Positions 12,629 to 15,441 of a DNA stretch of 15,441 bases are shown piece after piece; position 1 is the stretch's first letter, and the number at the start of each line of letters is the position of its first letter. The stretch spans positions 1-15,441 of the forward strand of contig SDNN01000052.1 of assembly GCA_004524425.1 (NCBI GenBank), in the 5' to 3' direction. Below the pieces are notes generated by a model. That model saw only the letters and a list, made by a program, of their open reading frames with translations, had not been told where the DNA came from and searched no databases. Source of the DNA: Promethearchaeota archaeon. GTDB lineage: Archaea > Asgardarchaeota > Lokiarchaeia > Sigynarchaeales > SOKP01. The translations under genes were made by a program, and so were the position numbers.

Positions 12629-14959
12629 ATGGAGAAAAAATATAGAGTATTGAATATCTTAGTAGCTGGACATAGCCAACATGGAAAGAGCAGCCTGATT
12701 GAGGCTATAGTAGGTAAATTTCCCGATAATTTAGATTTTGAATTAGCTCATGGAACCACTGTGAGTCTAAAAGTAATTCAATTTTTTTTAAAAAATAAAA
12801 ATATATTATTAAACTTTTTAGATTCTCCGGGTCATGCGGATTTTAAAGGTGGAATTGCTCTTGGATTAGAATTTGCAGATGTTTTATTATTAGTAATTTC
12901 TGGATCAGAAGGATTTCAAGCAAGAACTTATTGGCTCTATGAAGAGGCCATGAGTAAGAATATTCCAATCGTCATCGCAGCAACTAAAATGGATCTACCA
13001 AGTGCTAATACAAATCAAATAAATGATGAATTGAAAAAATTAGGATCTAAACCTCTTACCATAATTGAGACATCGGCAAAGAATTCGTCTGGGATTGAAA
13101 AACTGATTGGTAAATTATCGATACAAGTTAAAAAGAGAGTAGATATGGGTGAAGATCTTTCCTTTATCATTTTAGGTTATGATTACATGAAAGGGATTGG
13201 TGAACTTGTTAACATAGGCATTCTCTCTGGAAAAGTGCAATTAAATTGGCTCACTGATAAAATTAAGGTAAGGCATCTATTTTCTCTAAAGGGAAGACCT
13301 TTAAAAGAGGCAATGCAAGGGGAAATTGTCCAGATAGCCTTGAATATTGATCCAAATTTTGAATTAGGCACTAATTATCGTGAAGGTAAGTTCATATCTT
13401 CTAAAATAGAAGGCCTTCTCTCTGAAATTAATCCAAGAAAAGAATATAATATTTCAATTGAAGATAAAGAGAAGTTCAATATTGCTATCAACCTTTTAAA
13501 GAAAATTCAAAAAATCATCCCTTCCTTTGACTTTTATATTGAAAATAATAATATCAATATCTTGGTTTTAGGGGATGTGCAATTTGATTTTATTAAAAAT
13601 CAACTTGAATCCTTTATCGAGTTCAAGGTAATTGGTTCAAAAATTAAAGGAATAATTACCATAAACAAGACGAGCACTGGAAAACATAGCACAGCTTCAG
13701 TAAGGATCGTGCCTCGATGTCGAAAAAAATTAACCGTATCGCGTAAAAAGATTCAGGAAAATACATTATTTGATATTTTAGGAGCATCTGCAGCGTACAA
13801 TGCCTTTAATCTAGATGGATTGCATGTTGATATCTTTTCTGGAAAAAATGAGGATGATATAGCGCAAGCTATCGCAAAAGCAATCGAAAGAGTAAAGATC
13901 ATTAAACTGATTCCTTCCCAAGATGTGATAGTAAAGCTTGAAAACTACACAGATGTTTATTCTTTAATAGATAAATACAACATTGAAATACTCTATCAAA
14001 CTCAGACTAATATCCTTTTTCTTCAAGTTCCAAATAAACAATTTGAATCATTTTTTAATTCTTTGATGAAAATTTCAAATGGTAAGGCTGATCTCAATTT
14101 ATTGAAATTTCAACAATCAGAAATTATCCTTTCAATTGATCCAGGCACGAGACATTATGGCTTTTCATTAATCGAGAAAGGGGAATTACCTTCATTATGG
14201 TTTGTTAATTTAAAAAGAAATATAGAAGATTTAAGGTCGCGAAATGTAGCTAAGAAGCATCTAACTAGAGAAATGGATATATTTTTAGATGATGCAAAAG
14301 AACAAATAAATAAAATTTTCATAGGTAATGGCCCTGGCGCAGATTTTATCATTGAATTTTTAATTGAATATTTTCAGATCCCCTGTGAAGATAATGCGTG
14401 CATCATCACCGATTTAGAAATTTCGAGAGAAAAACTAGAAACTGAGAAGGACATGCAAAAAAGATTTGCTCCTCCAGATGTGTATTTAGTTGATGAATTC
14501 AAAACAACAAAAGAAGCATTATTCCAGCTACAGAAAGGAAAACTGGTTAGTGAAGTGGAATCTAAAAAAGGATTCGTAGATCATGCCATAGCGGCACTTC
14601 TAATTGCGAAAAGGGGTTTAAAAGGAGAGATCATCGAAATAAAGAAAAAACCACTCAAGCAACTATATGATTATGTTGTGGATAATTATGCGGGCTCTTA
14701 CTCATTTTCAAGCATCCATAATATTAACAGCTTAAGTGATTTAAAACCTGGCATATATCTTAGAATAAAAGATTCTTCTAAATTAGATTCGAGTCTAAAA
14801 GATGGAGATATTATTGGTTTTTCAAGATTTGGAAGCAATTATAAACATTTTCTTGGAACCACGCTTACGGGAAATAAAATTATCGTGAAATTTCAAGGAA
14901 ATATTAACGTAAAAAAGGAATTTTTTAATATTTTAACTCCCGTAAAACAAAGAAATTAA
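12629..14959 (+). CDS. Fusion of a translational-type GTPase with a YqgF/RuvX-like nuclease domain
   Basis: A 776-residue protein of unfamiliar architecture. Residues 6-166 are a GTPase of the EF-Tu/SelB/IF2 group: P-loop GHSQHGKSS (14-22), switch I AHGTT (40-44), DSPGH (65-69), TKMD (119-122) and SAK (149-151). Residues 176-241 resemble the EF-Tu domain II barrel (GYDYMKGIGELV, SGKV, EAMQGEIV). Residues 243-490 are unassigned, including an Arg-rich SVRIVPRCRKK and a ferredoxin-like alpha/beta part. Residues 498-665 match YqgF/RuvX of the RNase H fold: SIDPGTRHYG (D504), IFIGNGPGAD, VYLVDEFKTTKEA (D622/E623) and GFVDHAIAALLIA (D651). A beta-rich tail (670-776) follows. GTP binding looks intact, and so does the nuclease acidic set. 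It may act on ribosomes, tRNA or structured nucleic acid. Calling it SelB would be wrong on present evidence. Confidence 0.85.
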   Translation: MEKKYRVLNILVAGHSQHGKSSLIEAIVGKFPDNLDFELAHGTTVSLKVIQFFLKNKNILLNFLDSPGHADFKGGIALGLEFADVLLLVISGSEGFQARTYWLYEEAMSKNIPIVIAATKMDLPSANTNQINDELKKLGSKPLTIIETSAKNSSGIEKLIGKLSIQVKKRVDMGEDLSFIILGYDYMKGIGELVNIGILSGKVQLNWLTDKIKVRHLFSLKGRPLKEAMQGEIVQIALNIDPNFELGTNYREGKFISSKIEGLLSEINPRKEYNISIEDKEKFNIAINLLKKIQKIIPSFDFYIENNNINILVLGDVQFDFIKNQLESFIEFKVIGSKIKGIITINKTSTGKHSTASVRIVPRCRKKLTVSRKKIQENTLFDILGASAAYNAFNLDGLHVDIFSGKNEDDIAQAIAKAIERVKIIKLIPSQDVIVKLENYTDVYSLIDKYNIEILYQTQTNILFLQVPNKQFESFFNSLMKISNGKADLNLLKFQQSEIILSIDPGTRHYGFSLIEKGELPSLWFVNLKRNIEDLRSRNVAKKHLTREMDIFLDDAKEQINKIFIGNGPGADFIIEFLIEYFQIPCEDNACIITDLEISREKLETEKDMQKRFAPPDVYLVDEFKTTKEALFQLQKGKLVSEVESKKGFVDHAIAALLIAKRGLKGEIIEIKKKPLKQLYDYVVDNYAGSYSFSSIHNINSLSDLKPGIYLRIKDSSKLDSSLKDGDIIGFSRFGSNYKHFLGTTLTGNKIIVKFQGNINVKKEFFNILTPVKQRN

Positions 14960-14991
14960 TAAATTAAATATATAAAATAGACCTGATCTTT

Positions 14992-15393
14992 TTATTTCTT
15001 AATTAAGTTCAATTGAACAATTCTGTCTATTTTGCCATGGATATTTTTTTTAACTCCTGAAGCTTTCAAATCTGCCTTATTATTAATATAAATATTGGTA
15101 CACACGTCCTTGATCATTTTTAAGTCAATATCTCCATGGGTCACGAATACAAAATATATCTTTTTTTCAGTTCCGAAAAAGTCTTTGGTAAGAACGACGA
15201 TACCTGGTGAATCTTGTTCGTATCCAAAGGATATTGTAGCGATCTCTTCCTTAAAAAGTTCCCGCCCAACACTTCCAATAGCAGAAATGAAGCCACTCAG
15301 TAAAACCGAATCGTAATTATACATGTCTCTATCAAGTATTTTAGAATAAAACACGTACCCTTCTGAGTCAGAAATCAAAATAGATTTTATCAT
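14992..15393 (-). CDS. Longin-like (or roadblock-like) small protein
   Basis: A 133-residue soluble protein. The start MIKSILISDSEGYVFYSKIL gives a strand-turn-strand, followed by a helix LLSGFISAIGSVGRELFKEE (31-50), a strand ATISFGY, and a hairpin with KKIYFVFVTHGD (77-88). Then comes a helix and a basic C-terminus. LLSGFxSAIxSxxxEL is characteristic of small archaeal longin-like proteins, and the order matches the longin-like protein at 6674-7084 although identity is low. The C-terminal WDxDV-type signature of that protein is absent. It converges with the GTPase-nuclease gene, only 32 nt apart, and is probably transcribed separately. A role as partner of a small Ras-like GTPase is inferred from the fold. 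Confidence 0.7.
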   Translation of the reverse strand: MIKSILISDSEGYVFYSKILDRDMYNYDSVLLSGFISAIGSVGRELFKEEIATISFGYEQDSPGIVVLTKDFFGTEKKIYFVFVTHGDIDLKMIKDVCTNIYINNKADLKASGVKKNIHGKIDRIVQLNLIKK

Positions 15394-15419
15394 GGTTATA
15401 GTAATAATAATATAACATT

Positions 15420-15430
15420 ATTTTAAATAT
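15420..15430 (-). promoter_or_regulatory. TATA box of the second longin-like gene
   Basis: On the minus strand ATATTTAAAAT is centred about 32 nt upstream of the ATG at 15393, giving a 5' leader of only a few bases. Confidence 0.45.
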
Positions 15431-15441
15431 AGTCCTATAGA

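Noticed and set aside
12629..13400. Annotation as selenocysteine-specific elongation factor SelB
   Set aside because: The G domain and barrel resemble the SelB/EF-Tu group, but G1 (GHSQHGKSS) and switch I (AHGTT) deviate, the remaining 500 residues do not match SelB, and a nuclease-like domain is present. No tRNA-Sec or SECIS-like element was seen.
1..15441. Mobile element or foreign island
   Set aside because: No transposase, integrase, terminal repeats or target duplications were seen, and base composition looks even. The bacterial-like redox operon may be an old transfer, but nothing marks its borders.

Overview
The window looks like an AT-rich archaeal chromosome segment, most likely from the Asgard (Lokiarchaeia-like) lineage. 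Archaeal identity rests on a full-length TFB (TFIIB) gene and on TATA-like boxes about 25 nt upstream of many start codons, which suggests leaderless transcripts. The Asgard lean is an inference. It comes from two small longin-like proteins, a small C-terminally anchored membrane protein beside one of them, the form of the TFB, and an N-out seven-helix membrane protein. No rRNA, tRNA, CRISPR array, insertion sequence or phage gene was seen.

Layout: 1-675 (-) is the N-terminal part of an unrecognised helical protein. 804-1672 (+) holds a VOC/glyoxalase-fold protein and an AhpD/CMD-like protein. 1849-2781 (-) is TFB and 3107-4000 (-) is a nitronate-monooxygenase-like flavoprotein. The 325-nt gap between these two holds the TFB promoter and two dyads. 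4137-5447 (+) is an exported purple-acid-phosphatase-like enzyme. 5593-6339 (+) is the seven-helix protein, followed by the frameshifted remnant of a second copy (6373-6529). 6674-7084 (+) is longin-like and 7193-7495 (+) is the C-terminally anchored protein.

7701-10884 (+) is a tight three-gene operon: a GlpA-like FAD/[2Fe-2S] dehydrogenase, an NAD/FAD oxidoreductase and a DUF1667 protein. The genes are linked by a 4-base ATGA overlap and by Shine-Dalgarno sequences. A dual-specificity phosphatase (10918-11370) follows 33 nt later. The trio probably oxidises glycerol 3-phosphate, or a similar 2-hydroxyacid, and passes electrons through flavins and Fe-S centres. A radical SAM protein (11422-12528, -) is transcribed divergently from a 776-residue fusion protein (12629-14959, +) across a 100-nt region with a large dyad. 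A second longin-like gene (14992-15393, -) closes the window.

The most unusual item is the 776-residue protein. Its N-terminus is an EF-Tu/SelB/IF2-type GTPase with a domain-II-like barrel. Its C-terminal half carries a YqgF/RuvX-type RNase H-fold nuclease domain whose acidic positions appear intact. This combination is unfamiliar to me and suggests a link between translation or ribosome/RNA surveillance and nucleic-acid cleavage.
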